The notes: generated by a model not told the origin, from the sequence alone. A stretch of DNA of 64,000 nt from JAWKNZ01 sp041391425 (GCA_041391425.1 JAWKNZ010000011.1:62001-126000); one strand, 5' to 3'. Counted from the first letter of the stretch, positions 36,336-46,210 are shown. Made by a program: numbers and translations.

Positions 36336-36757
36336 CGAGTTCCTAGTTTGTGAAATCTTTCACGTACTAATTTGCGTATTTTATTTATTATTTTATCAGT
36401 CCACTTATTGGCTTTTCGGCAAATGTTTAGGAATATGTAGATTTGTTTATATAATACACAATTGTGATTTGTTGGTATATTATACATTTTGTTAGTATTT
36501 AACTTTGTTAATCAATGAGTATGCTATTTTCTTACCTAATTTGATTTTAATGTAATAAATCAAAAAAAATAGAAGCGTTTTCTTGGGTTGGGATGTATTC
36601 TTTGAGCTGAAAGAAATTCAAGGTGTTTAAATATTTAGGTCTTAAAATATTTGGCACAAGAAAAATTGCTTAAATCTGACTGCAAATGGGTTTAAGTACT
36701 AGTCTTTCCAATGAAAGACATTAAATGAGATAAATTAGATTTATTGGGAATAATATC
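36336..36757. other. AT-rich divergent intergenic region
   Basis: These 422 bp separate the divergent kinase and PSP1 genes. TATAAT occurs at 36450-36455 but without a matching upstream box. No repeat, RNA gene or hairpin was identified. Confidence 0.45.
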
Positions 36758-37900
36758 GTGGATGGATTAAGTGAAGGATTAAACATTGTAGCTGTGCAGT
36801 TTCGTAAGGCGGGTAAGCTTTATGACTTTGACAGCGGTGATACAAGATTAAAAGTTGGTGATTTTGTTATTGTAGATACTGATCGGGGTCATAGCTTAGC
36901 TAAGGTTGCGAAATTACGTTATGGATTGCCTCGTAGTGATGATCGTGCTTTAAAATCGATTGTACGCAAAGCAAGTGAACATGAGCTCAATAAAAAGTCG
37001 AGGATATCTGAATCAGAAGTGACTAAATTTACCAAAGACGCAGCAGAGCGCTTAAAACTTAAGATGAGAGTTTTGAAGAGTGAAGTTCAGTTTGGTGGCA
37101 ATAAAGTCATTGTATATTTTACTGCACCTGGTCGTGTGGACTTTCGAGAGCTGGTTAAGGAGTTAGCTAGTGGTTTAAAAACCAGAGTTGAGCTCACACA
37201 AGTAGGAGCTCGAGATGAAACCAAGCTTTTAGGAGGTATTGGAATTTGCGGCCGTGAGTTTTGTTGTTCGACCTTTTTAAGGGAGTTTTTACCTGTTTCG
37301 ATAAAAATGGCAAAAAACCAAAATTTGGCATTAAATCCAAGTAAAGTTTCTGGTGGTTGTGGGCGACTTCTTTGTTGCTTAACCTATGAAGACGAAGTTT
37401 ATACCGAGTTGCGTCAAAAGTTGCCACCACGTGGTGCGAGGTTGCGCTTGTTGGAAAAGGGTGTAGAGGGAATCGTGGTTCGGTGTGATATTTTGAATCA
37501 ATTGGTGCTTGTAAAAACTGATCAAGGTACTATGTTGCTTCCTTTGAAAGAAGTCGAGGTGATTGACGGTAAAGCTTCAGGCCGACAAGCTGATGCTTAT
37601 GATGATGAGGAATCACAACTCGAAGCAGAAGAGTGGGCAGAAGGTATTGATTTGAAGTTTCTCGACGGTGATGATGGAGATAATCTGTCATCTTTAAGTG
37701 GAGCTGTTAAAAATTCGCCTGCAACCCAACAAGCAGTAGGCCACCATATGAAGGGAAAAGATAAGGAAGGCCGACAAGATAAAAACTCTAATCATAAGCC
37801 GAATGGCAAACAAAGGTTTTCGAAGAAGGGTCGAAATAAAAATCGAAACCATAAAAATCGACAAAATGACAATCAAAATAAAAAGGATGGAAAGCAATAG
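36758..37900 (+). CDS. PSP1-domain protein (YaaT-like) with basic C-terminal tail
   Basis: Residues ~8-245 match the PSP1/YaaT family: VQFRKAGKLYDF, KVGDFVIVDTDRG, ETKLLGGIGICGREFCCSTFL and SGGCGRLLCCLTYE, with the two Cys clusters. In Bacillus, YaaT is part of the complex that affects RNase Y and sporulation phosphorelay. Residues ~290-330 are acidic, and the last ~60 are very rich in Lys, Arg, Asn and Gln, as in RNA-binding tails. Start codon GTG with GGGA upstream. The tail link to RNA is inference. Confidence 0.88.
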   Translation: MDGLSEGLNIVAVQFRKAGKLYDFDSGDTRLKVGDFVIVDTDRGHSLAKVAKLRYGLPRSDDRALKSIVRKASEHELNKKSRISESEVTKFTKDAAERLKLKMRVLKSEVQFGGNKVIVYFTAPGRVDFRELVKELASGLKTRVELTQVGARDETKLLGGIGICGREFCCSTFLREFLPVSIKMAKNQNLALNPSKVSGGCGRLLCCLTYEDEVYTELRQKLPPRGARLRLLEKGVEGIVVRCDILNQLVLVKTDQGTMLLPLKEVEVIDGKASGRQADAYDDEESQLEAEEWAEGIDLKFLDGDDGDNLSSLSGAVKNSPATQQAVGHHMKGKDKEGRQDKNSNHKPNGKQRFSKKGRNKNRNHKNRQNDNQNKKDGKQ

Positions 37901-37902
37901 CA

Positions 37903-38454
37903 TTGGAATCAAAATTTAAGTCCATATTTCTATCGTCTGTTTTGTTTGCCGTGGTTTTTAGTGGTCATGGTTTTTCTTCGCTCGGAATGGATATCGTAAA
38001 AGATTGTGACCTTCCTGGAGATAATATTGGTTCCTCTAAATTAAATACCCCGGAGGCATGTAAGGACAAATGTTTGGCAGACAAGAAATGCCAAGGGTTT
38101 GTTTTTATTTCCGGGTGGAATCGCTGTTTTATAAAACAAAAATATTTACGCCTGGTAAAATTAAAAATGTCTTCTGGTCAGATTATTGAAAATCAACAAG
38201 ATGCAGCTGATGCTCATAATTCAAAAGGGATGAGAAAAGTAAAACTTTTTGGGGATAGGGTTGATCATAGCAGCAAAGACTTAAAAAGAGTAAGTAATAT
38301 AGAAAATTTAGATAAATGCGGGCAACGTTGTTTGCAAGAAGAAAGATGTTATGCATTTACTTATTTAGATGGATACCGAGATTGTTGGCTAAAAGGAAAA
38401 GGTGGATCTCCAAGAGATAAAATTTTTTATTGTGGGATTAAAACTTCCAAATAA
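37903..38454 (+). CDS. Exported protein with two PAN/apple-like domains
   Basis: The frame begins with TTG 37903, two bases after the PSP1 stop. A signal peptide ends around GHGFSS. Two Cys modules follow: CDLPGDN..CKDKCLADKKCQGFVF..RCFIK and GDRVDH..KCGQRCLQEERCYAFTYLDGYRDCWLK. The C-x3-C-x5-C spacing and the aromatic F-x-F/Y strand are as in PAN/apple domains, which bind proteins or sugars outside the cell. The export of this product beside a cytoplasmic PSP1 protein is probably only operon proximity. Confidence 0.75.
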   Translation: MESKFKSIFLSSVLFAVVFSGHGFSSLGMDIVKDCDLPGDNIGSSKLNTPEACKDKCLADKKCQGFVFISGWNRCFIKQKYLRLVKLKMSSGQIIENQQDAADAHNSKGMRKVKLFGDRVDHSSKDLKRVSNIENLDKCGQRCLQEERCYAFTYLDGYRDCWLKGKGGSPRDKIFYCGIKTSK

Positions 38455-38499
38455 GTTGTTATTTTCTTTTGGAGGCCTTCGAGAGCCGTAAGGCTTGCA

Positions 38500-40710
38500 T
38501 TATGATTTTCTGTCAATTTGGAAGATGAATTTTTCTATTTGTTCTCTTTCTTCCTTGTTTAATAATGGTTTTAAATGTCTACATTTTTTTTTCTCGCTTT
38601 CTAGATGCTCTTTAAGTGTATGAGGATAAGTTTCCAAAATTAAAGTTTGTATACTATCTATTAAATTATAGAAGAATTGAAATTTGTAGTTTTCTTGAGC
38701 GCTACGTAGATTTAATTTATAGTTCGATTTTGCTACAGAGAAACATGCCTTTAAGGTCTTAAGAATGCATCGTCTTGCAGATAATGAAGTATTTTCTGTT
38801 TCGACTTGTGACGATCGCGTTTTAATTTTTGCTAGAAATTTTCTTAAAAGATTCTTTGAATAGCTTTCCATTAGGATGGTGTGTCTAATTGCATCGTGGA
38901 TTAAAACTGGTTCGACAAAATCTGGCAGGTTTGTCGTGGCAAGCTTATTGGCAGTAAAAGCATCACATGTTTTGAGAATAGAGATATTTAATTCTTCTGC
39001 TATTATTGAAGGAAGTTGAAAGTTAGCTATTAAAACATTTTTGCTATAGTGGGCTGTTGTTGACGCTAGGCTTTGTAAATCTTTTTTTAGTTCTTGCAAC
39101 AAAAGTGGTATTTCTCCCTCTTTTAATTTTAGATTTAATAAAAGCCATTTTGACATGAAGGTATTTACGGCTACATGAAAACAATTATGTGCGTTATTTT
39201 CTAAGTTGCTTTGTAAAGCCTCTGTATTTGCGTTGAAAAAATCTTCAGAGCCTTTATGTAAAAAATCTTCTACCATTTTATAAATATGCTTATCTTTTTG
39301 AAATAATGAATCAGTGTGGCTTGCGTATTTTGATTTTAATATTTGTACTTGTTGACTGATATAGTTAAATATGATGGCGTTGAATTCTTGATAATTAATT
39401 TCAGGAAGTATTGAACCCAGATTTTTGTCACGAGATAATAGTCCTTTACTAAGATTGAGTGCATGTGCTTTTGCCAAAGGCAAGTGCTTGCTTCCTATTA
39501 AACTAATGTTGCCGTGGGAGTTATTAAAGATGATATCTGAATTCTTATTGCTAATATTTTCTAATGTAGTGCATAGATCGAGGAATGAATTATGTAGATC
39601 GTTTTGAAGGTTTTCTTTTTTCTGAAGGGAGCGAATTTCTGGATTATAAGAGGTTGCCGTTTTTTGTTTTTCTATGACTTGCTGCAATTCAAATAGTGCA
39701 TCAACAGTATAGGTATGTACTTCTCTTCCTAATATCCTTTCTGCGTTGCTTCGAATGTTGTCTACAGATTCGTCTAATTCTTTTTTGGCTAAATTATCGA
39801 AATGTTCGACATTGACGGCCATTGCAATGGGGCAAGAAAGCTTGGATTCTCGAATTGTTTTTAATAGTTCAAAATCTCCTTTTCTTAGGCCTAAGCGTGA
39901 ATTAACAACGTAGACAATTCCATCAGAGGCATAGAGTGCTGATCTTACACTAGATATATCAAGGGGATTTAAACTATCGCTTCCCTGACAATCAACAATT
40001 TTTATTGCAGGTGATAAAGAACCTGCGTAAGGCAGGTCCAGGTAGATAAAATCTATAAGAGGAATTAAATCCTTGCTATGCATACAAAGGTGCAGAAAGG
40101 TATAGTTTTCAGTTACCGAACCTTCCACCAGTTCGTTTGCAGAGATGCTTAGCTTAACTTGGGAAGGGAATTCGTGATTCATTATTTCGATTCCTTTGAT
40201 GGTCATGGCGATGCGGACAAAGGCGCTATGAATCAAATCGTCGACAGCATTTGTACCGTATTGCAAGTCAATACGATTTTCAGAGTCTAGCTGTTTTTGT
40301 AAATCGTTAAATTTAATTTTAAGTTCTTTAATAAAATCTGGATGGTAGGGATCTTCCCATTGGAACGACTGTCCTAACATACGAAAATCGTGTTTTAACG
40401 TTGAGAGGATCATGTGAGGTTGGCGAAATTTTATTTTGTATTTTGCTGTATCAGAAGTATTACTTATCATTGTCAGGTTTAGCGATTTGACACCTGATCC
40501 TCTTGGTAAAATATCGTGGCCAACTAATGCGTTGACCAAAGAACTTTTGCCAGCTTTAATGGTCCCAACTACGATAATGGCAGAATAACTTGAGTCTTTT
40601 AGTTTTTCTTCGATATTGTCGAGGTCACTAAAAACCCCTTTGATTTGTGGAATTGATCTTTCTAGTTCTTTGCTGAGACGGCAGAGTTCTTGAACTGAAT
40701 TGACAGACAT
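38500..40710 (-). CDS. Dynamin-like GTPase
   Basis: The 736-residue product has a P-loop GTIKAGKSSLVNAL at about residues 49-62, a switch Thr region LPRGSGVKSLNLTMI, and DCQGSD as the D-x-x-G motif (about residue 242). A variant AVNVEHFDN stands where N/T-K-x-D is expected. Long helical segments fill the rest, as in bacterial dynamin-like proteins that bind and remodel membranes. No membrane helix was seen. It stands alone with no dynamin partner next to it. The overall class is safe; the role is not known. Confidence 0.85.
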   Translation of the reverse strand: MSVNSVQELCRLSKELERSIPQIKGVFSDLDNIEEKLKDSSYSAIIVVGTIKAGKSSLVNALVGHDILPRGSGVKSLNLTMISNTSDTAKYKIKFRQPHMILSTLKHDFRMLGQSFQWEDPYHPDFIKELKIKFNDLQKQLDSENRIDLQYGTNAVDDLIHSAFVRIAMTIKGIEIMNHEFPSQVKLSISANELVEGSVTENYTFLHLCMHSKDLIPLIDFIYLDLPYAGSLSPAIKIVDCQGSDSLNPLDISSVRSALYASDGIVYVVNSRLGLRKGDFELLKTIRESKLSCPIAMAVNVEHFDNLAKKELDESVDNIRSNAERILGREVHTYTVDALFELQQVIEKQKTATSYNPEIRSLQKKENLQNDLHNSFLDLCTTLENISNKNSDIIFNNSHGNISLIGSKHLPLAKAHALNLSKGLLSRDKNLGSILPEINYQEFNAIIFNYISQQVQILKSKYASHTDSLFQKDKHIYKMVEDFLHKGSEDFFNANTEALQSNLENNAHNCFHVAVNTFMSKWLLLNLKLKEGEIPLLLQELKKDLQSLASTTAHYSKNVLIANFQLPSIIAEELNISILKTCDAFTANKLATTNLPDFVEPVLIHDAIRHTILMESYSKNLLRKFLAKIKTRSSQVETENTSLSARRCILKTLKACFSVAKSNYKLNLRSAQENYKFQFFYNLIDSIQTLILETYPHTLKEHLESEKKKCRHLKPLLNKEEREQIEKFIFQIDRKS

Positions 40711-41036
40711 TAAGGTTTCTTTCTCTAATTAAACTAAGAGTGCCAATCGATAGGATTGGAAAAGATCTGAATAGTTATTTCTCAACAAGTATTATACACG
40801 TAATTTTAGCTGAAATGTTGTGCAGTGCATTGACTGTCTTTTTAGTTGCCTGGCATCGAAGTGTTCTTTGGATGAGTGTTTTGATTATATACACGCCATT
40901 ATGATTCTTTGTGCTCTTTAATTGCACATGTTGAAGGGTATTAGAAATATAAGCCTATCGATTTGAACTGATTTTCTTGCACAAAGTTAGGAATATTGAC
41001 TTCTCACTTTCTTTGAAAATGCCTAGAATTATTCTA
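40711..41036. other. Intergenic region upstream of family A copy 3
   Basis: AT-rich sequence upstream of the dynamin-like gene. No gene, RNA or repeat was recognised before the family A element begins. Confidence 0.4.
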
Positions 41037-41215
41037 AGGCGTGTTGACGTTTCATTTCCTACTACGAGTCAAACCCTTGAGTCACAACGTTGTCATGGTT
41101 TCAAAAATTATCCTCAATGTACATCTAGTACACCTCCGGTAATTTTTGAAACCCTTCCTAGCTGCGATTTTCAAGTATTTGTCTCTCGCTACGAAAATGA
41201 AACGTCAACACGCCC
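41037..41215. mobile_element. Family A MITE-like element, copy 3
   Basis: 179 bp between TA dinucleotides (41035-41036 and 41216-41217), oriented as copy 2. The left end reads AGGCGTGTTGACG. An open frame of 88 codons across it is not a gene. No feature is seen in 41218-41470. Confidence 0.87.
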
Positions 41216-41470
41216 TAATAGAAAATGGCATTTTTATAATTAGCTAGCGCTGGATAGATGAAAATTTATTACTTATGCTCAAAAATGCTCTGGAGGCTTC
41301 TTTGAAAGCCTATTGGTCATAGTATTAGCATTAGGCAATAGATGTTAAGAAAAATGATAAAGATCTTTTGCCTCATTTGGGATGGCGGTATCTTTCTTTT
41401 TTATCCTGAGTTAAGATGTGCAGGATCAAAACTAAGCTAATTTAATAGGTATTTCGAGAGGAGCCGTAAG

Positions 41471-42294
41471 ATGAATCCAACTGATCAGACTGTAGCCACC
41501 AAAGCAAATAAAGATGCTGCAGATGCTGCCGTAGAGCATAAAGGTGAGGCAGTTACTCAGGAAATGACCGAAGCTCGCAAAGAATCACTTTTGAGGCGGA
41601 TTCCCGTTGATGATGGCTACGTACAGTTGACTGACTTTATGGGTGCCGGGGATCTTTCGGTAGTCAATGCAGCTAGAGTTTCATTTGGTAAAAGAAAAGA
41701 TGTTTTTGAGGAAGCTGATGCTAAGTTGATCCGCTATTTAGCACGTCATAAGCATATGAGTCCTTTCAGACATATGCAGTTTTCTTTTCTGATTCATACC
41801 TCTGAGGTGGTCTGTCGGCAGTTGTATAAACACCAAGTAGGTTGTGCTTTTACCTCTGGAGAGATGAGAGAATCTGCTACGGTTTGGAATGAGATTTCGG
41901 GGCGTTATGTACAATTTGATAACGAATTCCACAAGATTACTGCTTTTGAAGCCAGCATGAATCTAATAAACAGGCTTCGCTTCCTGATGAAATTATTGAA
42001 CGTAATGACGAAGCTATTGCTGTTTATCAGCAGGCAGTTGCAGACCAGTTATGAAACATGAAAAATTACTCGAATTAGGAGCATGCCGCGAGCAAGCAAG
42101 GATGGTGTTACCTGTTAGCTACAGAATACCTTGGTTTGGACTGCTTCTTTGGAGGCGGTTGTCAACACAGTAACGTTGAGGGACCATGAGAAGGTGCACA
42201 GTGGGAAATTCGTAAGTTAGCTTTGGCTATAAAAGAATTGATCAATCCAATCTGTCCTGTTTCGGTTAAAGCTTTGTTGGCAGAAAGGCCTTAA
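41471..42294 (+). pseudogene. thyX: Flavin-dependent thymidylate synthase, several frameshifts
   Basis: ThyX makes dTMP from dUMP. The first ~150 residues are intact, with RHKHMSPFRHMQF, CRQLYKHQVG and the RHR-type signature region SGEMRESATVW. After FDNEFHK the frame moves at least five times: LPDEIIERNDEAIAVYQQAV, EKLLELGACREQARMVLPV, TASLEAVV, TLRDHE, then GAQWEIRKLALAIKELINPICP, ending TAA 42292-42294. The sense is recoverable throughout, but as read it cannot make ThyX. GAGAGGAG stands 8 bases before the ATG. Confidence 0.87.
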
Positions 42295-42421
42295 TTTACA
42301 AATTGGGATAGGATAGCTTTCTGAAGCAAAGTGGTTTTCGTTCTTTTAGATTTTTTACTTTGTTTCAGAAAAAAAGTACTTCAATCCCATATATTATTCT
42401 TATGCTTTTTTTACTCCTTAA

Positions 42422-42585
42422 TCCGGGATCTGAGATTTTTTGAAAAACTGTAGTATTTTCAACGGATCCGAAGTTCGCTCGGGTGCTAGGCGCGAGGAGA
42501 TGGGAAACCGCAGTGTACATGTTGGTACATGAGGATTTTCTGACGACGAAGCAACGTCGCAACCGGCTAGAAATTCGGATCCGGG
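42422..42585 (+). mobile_element. Family B MITE-like element, copy 3
   Basis: From (T)CCGGGATCTGAG to CGGATCCGGG, 164 bp. Flanks CTTAA and CTTAT agree at 4 of 5. It ends 32 bp before the SDR gene and so lies in its promoter region. Confidence 0.82.
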
Positions 42586-42617
42586 CTTATATTCTTTACA
42601 ATAGATAGTATCTAAGG

Positions 42618-43409
42618 TTGGCTTGTATGGTGGCTAAAACTGATAAATTCAATGAGGGTGTCACCCATCCTGATATGAATGATGCTGTAGTCTTGGTTAC
42701 AGGTGGTGGTCGTGGAATTGGTGCCGCTACGGCAAAGCTTTTTGCTCGTTGCCAGGCTAAGGTTATGCTTATGAGCCGAAGTGCACACGAACTTGCAAGG
42801 GTAGTCTCTGAGATAAAAGCTGAAGTTGGTGAAAGCGCCCATGTAGATTTTTATGCTGGAGACGTTTCTAGTTTTTCTGATGTGCAGGAAGTTTTTTCTC
42901 TGATCGAAGGGCGTTGGGGCTCTGCATCTGTTCTTGTTAATAACGCAGCGACTATTCAAGTTGAGCCTATCGAGTCCATTAGTCTGGAGAGTTGGCAGCG
43001 TACGCTTGATGTGAATGTCACAGGCGCATTTCTATGTGCGCAACGTGCTTTTAAAGGCATGCGTTCTGCAGGACGATCTGGTGCAATTGTTAACTTAAGT
43101 TCTTTGGGTGGGATTAGTGGCACGGAAAAATTTACAGGTTTTTGCTCCTATTCCGTGAGTAAATTTGCCCTCATTGGTATGACGGAAACTATGGCTGTCG
43201 AAGGAAGAGAGTGGGGGATTCGCGTCAATGCGGTGGCTCCTGGGGCAGTTGCAACAAAAATGTTACAAGATGCGGCTCCGTTTTTGCAAACTAAAACTGT
43301 GCCGGAGGATATAGCGCGGATTATTCTATTTTTAGCAGATTCAAGTCAATCTGGTGCTATTTCAGGAGCAGTGATCCCCGTGTATTCTAATATAGAGGCC
43401 TCAGGCTGA
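42618..43409 (+). CDS. SDR-family oxidoreductase
   Basis: Classical short-chain dehydrogenase/reductase: NAD(P)-binding VLVTGGGRGIGAATA (about residue 28), NNAA, catalytic Ser in IVNLSSLGG, YSVSK (Tyr/Lys), and PGAVATKM after it. The N-terminus has ~23 extra residues before the Rossmann fold. It is followed at 17 bp by a PTPS gene, which raises sepiapterin-type pteridine reduction as a possible role; this is inference from position only. Confidence 0.88.
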   Translation: MACMVAKTDKFNEGVTHPDMNDAVVLVTGGGRGIGAATAKLFARCQAKVMLMSRSAHELARVVSEIKAEVGESAHVDFYAGDVSSFSDVQEVFSLIEGRWGSASVLVNNAATIQVEPIESISLESWQRTLDVNVTGAFLCAQRAFKGMRSAGRSGAIVNLSSLGGISGTEKFTGFCSYSVSKFALIGMTETMAVEGREWGIRVNAVAPGAVATKMLQDAAPFLQTKTVPEDIARIILFLADSSQSGAISGAVIPVYSNIEASG

Positions 43410-43426
43410 AAAAAGAGAAGGCTATT

Positions 43427-43840
43427 ATGTCGAAAGTAATTTTGTGCCGCCGGGCGCGTTTTTCCGCATCTCACAGGCTTCACAGCCCAATGTTAAGTGA
43501 CGCGGAAAATATATCTCTTTTTGGGAAGTGCAATAATCCAAATGGGCATGGGCATAATTATCAAATTTTTGTGCGTTTAGCAGGCCATATAGACCCTAAA
43601 ACCGGTATGGTTATCAGCCTGACTACTTTGGAAGAGCTTATTGATCAGCATGTTATAAAGAAATTGGATCATAAGCACTTAAACCATGATGTGGATTTTT
43701 TAAAGGGGATGAATCCTACTTCAGAAAATCTTGTCGTAGCTATTTGGCAACAATTGCAGCCGCATATTCCGGATGGCTTACTTTATGAGATTGAGCTGAT
43801 CGAGACTGAAAATAACACAGTTTGTTATCGTGGCGAATGA
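43427..43840 (+). CDS. 6-pyruvoyl-tetrahydropterin synthase / QueD family protein
   Basis: Seen: FSASHRL with the first zinc His, the catalytic Cys in FGKCNNPNGHGHNY with two more zinc His, and the C-terminal YEIELIETENN. The KCNNPNGHGHNY form, DP.TGM, LDHKHLNHD and the SENLVVAIW segment are closer in my recollection to animal-type PTPS than to short QueD. Substrate is 7,8-dihydroneopterin triphosphate; the product is 6-pyruvoyl-tetrahydropterin or, for QueD, carboxytetrahydropterin. It follows an SDR gene. Confidence 0.87.
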   Translation: MSKVILCRRARFSASHRLHSPMLSDAENISLFGKCNNPNGHGHNYQIFVRLAGHIDPKTGMVISLTTLEELIDQHVIKKLDHKHLNHDVDFLKGMNPTSENLVVAIWQQLQPHIPDGLLYEIELIETENNTVCYRGE

Positions 43841-43880
43841 ATAAGAAAAAAGAAGATATTCGATAAAAATGTAAAAGGGG

Positions 43881-44561
43881 ATGCTTATTTTGAATAGTCC
43901 AACTCGCTCTAAATGCATTAAACTCTATACTTTTGGAACTCCAAATGGACAAAAAGTTTCGACTTTTATGCATGCTGCTAGTATCGATTATGAACTTACA
44001 ATGGTCGATATCATCAAGGGTGAGCAATTTAGTGAGGATTATGTTCGACTCAATCCCAATAGTAAGATTCCTGTGATTGTCGATCCACAAGGGCCAGAAG
44101 GAAAAGAACATGTGGTCATGGAGTCTGGTGCCATTTTATATTATTTGGCAAAAAAGTATAATAAATTTTTCCCCAGTGATCCAGTAGCAGCTAGTGAAGT
44201 TATGCAATGGTTGTTTTTTCAAGTTGGAGGCATCGGGCCTATGTTTGGGCAGTTCGGTCATTTTTATAAATATGCTGCAGATCAATGTGATCATCCTTAT
44301 CCAAAAGAGCGCTATGCCAAAGAAGCAGTTCGGCTATTAAAGGTTTTAGATTCAAGGCTTAGCACAAGAGATTTTCTGGTGGATTGCGGTATATCTATAG
44401 CAGATTTTGCTTGCGTTCCCTGGGTTATCTGTTTGGATGTATTTTATGAAGTAAAGGACTATTTAAAGCTGGAACAATTTACACATGTCAATAAATGGGT
44501 TGAGCGTTTTTTAACTGTTCCTGGTGTTTTAGCAGGAATGGATGTTGGTAAGGACGGATGA
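43881..44561 (+). CDS. Glutathione S-transferase family protein (YfcG/YghU type)
   Basis: The N-terminal thioredoxin fold has KLYTFGTPNGQKV, LNPNSKIPVIVD and ESGAILYYLAKKY; the helical C-terminal domain has QWLFFQVGGIGPMFGQFGHF, a hallmark of the Nu-class (YfcG/YghU) group that uses two glutathiones for disulfide reduction. AAAAGGGG stands just upstream of the ATG. Its stop overlaps the start of the MobA-MoaA gene (ATGA). Confidence 0.87.
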   Translation: MLILNSPTRSKCIKLYTFGTPNGQKVSTFMHAASIDYELTMVDIIKGEQFSEDYVRLNPNSKIPVIVDPQGPEGKEHVVMESGAILYYLAKKYNKFFPSDPVAASEVMQWLFFQVGGIGPMFGQFGHFYKYAADQCDHPYPKERYAKEAVRLLKVLDSRLSTRDFLVDCGISIADFACVPWVICLDVFYEVKDYLKLEQFTHVNKWVERFLTVPGVLAGMDVGKDG

Positions 44562-46210
44562 AAATGGATCGAAATAATCGTGATGACATTATAGTAAATT
44601 ATAGGATTCCGGCTACTTTGGCAATTTTATGTGGAGGCTATTCTTCGCGCTTTGGCACTGACAAAGGATTATTTGTTGCTAATGCTAAAGATAAGCCTAT
44701 GTTTTTGCGCGCTATCGAGGTTCTAGGGGATACCTGTGCAAAAGTAATGGTTGTCGTTAGAGATGGTGAGCAAGCTGAGCTTTACCATCAGTCCCTGTTA
44801 CTGCACAAGGAGCAATTTACTCATATTGACATTGATATAATCACTGATGATGAGTCTAAAGAGGGTGGCCTTGCGTCTACAGCTGCATTGATAGGTGTTT
44901 ATAGTGCTTTAAAAAAGGCTAAAACGCCTTATGTTATTGCTGTTCCCGTGGACCAGGTTGCCGTGCGCCCTTTGCATCTGCATAAACTTTGGCGGGACGG
45001 ACTTTTGTACGGGCTGTTAAAAGGCAAGAATGCTTATTTTATAGAAAAAGATAATGCGTTACCATTCCCATCGTTATGGTCTGTGAGCATGCGAGAACAA
45101 ATACAGTCACGTATTCTTTCTGGAGCATATTCGGTTATGGGGGCATTGAAAGATTTGCCAGGCTGTCCTCTTGCGGCGAAAGATTATATTGATGAGCTGC
45201 ATATTAATACAAATAAACAAGATGAGTTATCGCAATATATGGGTAGTGCTCTACGCGACCCATTTGGGCGCCGGGTTAATTATTTGAGATTTTCACTTAC
45301 CGAGGTTTGTAATCTGTCGTGCCAGTATTGCCTGCCTGAGGGCTATCCAGACTGGTTGAAACATCGAGCCCGCTTAAGTTTGGATGCCATTGCTTCGGTT
45401 TTAAAAGGCTTTCGACAGTTAGGGTTTCAAAAGGTGCGTTTTACTGGCGGTGAACCTACTGTGCATCGAAATTGTCTTGATGCTGTCAAGTTAGCTAGAA
45501 AAATTGGCTTTGAAAAAATTTGCATGACGACTAATGGGATGCTTTTAAAAGAGATGACTCCGTGGGCAGAAGCTGGTTTGACTCACATCAACTTTAGCTT
45601 GGATTCTTTGCGGGAAAGCACGTTTAAGAAGATCACTAAGAGCTCTGGCGTGGAAAAAGTTCTTAGTAATATCGATGCGGCATTGCAGGTCGGGATAAAT
45701 GTCAAAGTTAATTGTGTTCTTATGCGAACTTATAACTATAACGAAATAGAAGAGCTTATAGCTTGGGCACTCGATAGGCCTTTGACATTAAGGTTTATAG
45801 AATTGATGCCTATGGAACTTAATAAGGGTTTTGATAAGCAAGAAAGAGTTTCCAATCAAGAGCTTATCCCTCTATTAGAAAAAATGCATATGCATCCATT
45901 AGGTTTAGAAGGCATGAAAACAACAGCTGGACCGGAAAGGCTTTGGACAGGTACACATAAACCTGGTAAAATAGGCTTTATAAGCCCTCTTTCCTGTAAT
46001 TTTTGTGATCGTTGCAACCGCCTACGGGTTACCGCCAAGGGGGCGTTAAAGCTTTGCCTATTTGGCAATAAAGATATCCCCCTGGACTTAAGCTCAGGGC
46101 AATCAGTGGCGGAAGGGGTGCTGTCGGGAATTAGTGCCAAACCTGAAAGGCACGGACTGGAAAAACGCGATTGGGGTAATGTATCGACCTTGCGCACCAT
46201 TGGTGGTTGA
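44558..46210 (+). CDS. mobA-moaA: Fused molybdenum cofactor guanylyltransferase / GTP 3',8-cyclase
   Basis: Residues ~18-220 are a MobA-type nucleotidyltransferase: ILCGGYSSRFGTDKGL (the LxGGxSxRxGxDK motif) and VPVDQVAV. From about residue 232 a MoaA domain follows: DPFGRRVNYLRFSLTEVCNLSCQYC (radical-SAM cluster C-x3-C-x2-C), RFTGGEP, MTTNGM, and the second iron-sulfur cluster CNFCDRC...LCLF near residue 480-500. It ends in the double Gly needed by MoaA. Thus the first and a late step of molybdopterin synthesis are on one chain. No other moa/moe gene is in the window. Confidence 0.93.
   Translation: MKMDRNNRDDIIVNYRIPATLAILCGGYSSRFGTDKGLFVANAKDKPMFLRAIEVLGDTCAKVMVVVRDGEQAELYHQSLLLHKEQFTHIDIDIITDDESKEGGLASTAALIGVYSALKKAKTPYVIAVPVDQVAVRPLHLHKLWRDGLLYGLLKGKNAYFIEKDNALPFPSLWSVSMREQIQSRILSGAYSVMGALKDLPGCPLAAKDYIDELHINTNKQDELSQYMGSALRDPFGRRVNYLRFSLTEVCNLSCQYCLPEGYPDWLKHRARLSLDAIASVLKGFRQLGFQKVRFTGGEPTVHRNCLDAVKLARKIGFEKICMTTNGMLLKEMTPWAEAGLTHINFSLDSLRESTFKKITKSSGVEKVLSNIDAALQVGINVKVNCVLMRTYNYNEIEELIAWALDRPLTLRFIELMPMELNKGFDKQERVSNQELIPLLEKMHMHPLGLEGMKTTAGPERLWTGTHKPGKIGFISPLSCNFCDRCNRLRVTAKGALKLCLFGNKDIPLDLSSGQSVAEGVLSGISAKPERHGLEKRDWGNVSTLRTIGG

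Noticed and set aside
40977..41243. Open frame of 88 codons
   Set aside because: It is mostly family A sequence; frames in opposite orientation exist in other copies. Not protein-coding.
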